From Woeseiaceae bacterium (lineage in GTDB: Bacteria; Pseudomonadota; Gammaproteobacteria; Steroidobacterales; Woeseiaceae), in assembly GCA_022615525.1 (NCBI GenBank), contig JAKEGN010000110.1, positions 1 through 7,580 of the forward strand: 7,580 nt of DNA. Direction: 5' to 3'. The number at the start of each line of letters is the position of its first letter. Positions within the stretch are counted from its first letter, which is position 1. The notes under the pieces are model-generated. The model had not been told where the DNA came from. It ran no database searches and saw only the letters and a program-made list of their open reading frames with translations. This document shows positions 6,865 through 7,580 of this stretch, in pieces. Both the position numbers and the translations under genes were made by a program.

Positions 6865-6869
6865 AGGAG
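6865..6869 (+). promoter_or_regulatory. Ribosome binding site for the dienelactone-hydrolase-family gene
   Basis: AGGAG with a 7-nt spacer to ATG 6877 is a normal Shine-Dalgarno arrangement and supports that start, which is followed at once by a signal peptide. It contrasts with the divergent TPR gene, which has none. Confidence 0.7.
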
Positions 6870-6876
6870 TGTCAAC

Positions 6877-7580
6877 ATGTCCACGTCACCCAGGTTCCTC
6901 CTTATCCTGATCTCGATCATCGCCTCGGCTTGCGGCGAGCGTGCAGCGACGCCGCCAGGCGCAACGTCCGCGCCGGCGGAGCAAGCCGCGGCGCCGGTTG
7001 AAATCCAAATCGTCGCCGAGGAAGTGAGTTACGAAGCAGGCGGTGCGGCACTCAAGGGGTACCTCGCCTACGATGCCGCACGCACGGGCGCGCGCCCCGG
7101 TGTGCTGATCGTGCACGAGTGGTGGGGTCACAATGATTACGTGCGGGATCGCGCAAGGATGCTCGCCGAGATGGGCTATACCGCATTCGCCCTCGACATG
7201 TACGGGGACGGCAAGCTGGCGACACATCCTGAAGATGCCCAGAAGTTCGCGATGGAAGTGATGAACAACATGCAGGCGGGCACCGAGCGATTCGAGGCCG
7301 CCATGAAACTTCTGCAGGACCACGAATCGACCGACCCGCAAAAGATTGCGGCGATCGGCTATTGTTTCGGCGGTGCTGTCGTATTGCACATGGCGCGCAG
7401 CGGCATGGAACTCGATGGCGTCGCCAGTTTTCACGGCAGCCTCGGCACTGCGTCACCGGCAGCACCGGGCGCGATCAAGGCACGTATCCTGGTGGCGCAC
7501 GGTGCCGACGACCCGTTCGTGCCGCAGGCCGAGGTCGACGCCTTCAAAGCGGAAATGCAGGCAGCAGGCGCAGACCTGAC
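6877..7580 (+). CDS. Dienelactone hydrolase family protein with lipoprotein signal, 3' end beyond window
   Basis: 234 residues are visible and the frame is open to the right edge. The alpha/beta-hydrolase fold of this family acts on esters and lactones by a Cys-His-Asp triad. A hydrophobic signal at residues 7-18 ends Ala16-Ser-Ala-Cys19, so export and probably a lipid anchor are predicted. A low-complexity Ala/Pro linker to about residue 40 precedes the domain. Family marks: Val79-His80-Glu81-Trp-Trp-Gly, where Glu81 matches the glutamate that holds the nucleophile in classic dienelactone hydrolase; Ala104-Leu-Asp-Met-Tyr-Gly; the nucleophile elbow Gly161-Tyr-Cys163-Phe-Gly-Gly; and Asp212 in Asp-Asp-Pro-Phe-Val-Pro. 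The triad histidine should lie beyond position 7580. Classic family members act in the cytoplasm on chloroaromatic breakdown products, but exported members are usually general esterase-like proteins. No aromatic-degradation gene is nearby, so I do not assign that pathway. It is divergent from the operon. Confidence 0.9.
   Translation, partial: MSTSPRFLLILISIIASACGERAATPPGATSAPAEQAAAPVEIQIVAEEVSYEAGGAALKGYLAYDAARTGARPGVLIVHEWWGHNDYVRDRARMLAEMGYTAFALDMYGDGKLATHPEDAQKFAMEVMNNMQAGTERFEAAMKLLQDHESTDPQKIAAIGYCFGGAVVLHMARSGMELDGVASFHGSLGTASPAAPGAIKARILVAHGADDPFVPQAEVDAFKAEMQAAGADL

Larger units (their letters stand above)
6708..6876. other. Divergent intergenic region between the operon and the hydrolase gene
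   Basis: 169 nt shared by two gene starts pointing away from each other. The left end holds the TATAAT of the TPR gene, and the right end holds the ribosome site of the hydrolase gene. Between them are a short GC stem (CGGGG at 6768-6772, CCCCG at 6775-6779) with too tight a loop to mean much, and a CGGCA repeat cluster at 6805-6839. I see no convincing sigma-70 promoter for the plus-strand gene; the best -10 candidate is TACAGT at 6852-6857, which matches only four of six bases. No small gene is evident. Confidence 0.6.

Noticed and set aside
1..7580. CRISPR arrays, tRNA or rRNA genes, transposases, toxin-antitoxin pairs, phage or defence genes
   Set aside because: I looked on both strands and saw no regularly spaced repeats, RNA-gene signatures or recognisable proteins of these kinds; nearly all of the window is accounted for by the five genes.

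Overview
The window reads as chromosomal DNA of a GC-rich proteobacterium, most likely a marine or soil gammaproteobacterium. The best clue is the large protein at 4488-6707. Its N-terminus (a Arg-Arg-Asn-Val motif before the first helix, then Phe-Glu-Leu-Thr-Pro-Glu-Gly after the second) followed by a TolB-like domain and TPRs is a layout I associate with Woeseia, Wenzhouxiangella and Xanthomonadales-like bacteria. The genus is inference. No RNA gene, CRISPR array, insertion sequence or phage gene is visible.

Layout. Four genes lie head-to-tail on the minus strand and fill positions 6707 down to 1. In transcription order they are: a membrane-anchored TolB-like/TPR protein (6707-4488); a YtcJ-type amidohydrolase lipoprotein (4460-2733); an M19 membrane-dipeptidase lipoprotein (2621-1392); and an N-acyl-D-amino-acid-deacylase-like lipoprotein (1361 to beyond position 1, C-terminus missing). 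Gaps are 27, 111 and 30 nt, so this looks like one operon, with a possible internal promoter in the 111-nt gap. A divergent plus-strand gene begins at 6877 and runs off the right edge: a secreted, probably lipid-anchored, dienelactone-hydrolase-family protein. The two directions share a 169-nt intergenic region. It holds a perfect TATAAT box 8 nt before the TPR gene's ATG, which suggests a leaderless transcript, and short direct repeats on the side of the hydrolase gene.

How the genes may work together. The three operon hydrolases come from three branches of the metal-dependent amidohydrolase (TIM-barrel) superfamily, and each starts with a lipoprotein signal peptide. M19 enzymes characteristically accept dipeptides with a D-residue at the C-terminus, and the last gene belongs to the family that deacylates N-acyl-D-amino acids. 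A cell-envelope pathway for peptides or acyl amides containing D-amino acids, for example wall fragments or non-ribosomal peptides, is a reasonable hypothesis but unproven. The TPR protein is predicted to place its TolB-like and TPR domains in the periplasm, the same compartment, so it could scaffold or sense there. The most unusual single protein is the deacylase homologue: it has lost the HxH metal motif and the metal-binding Cys of its family while keeping the later His, His and Asp ligands.
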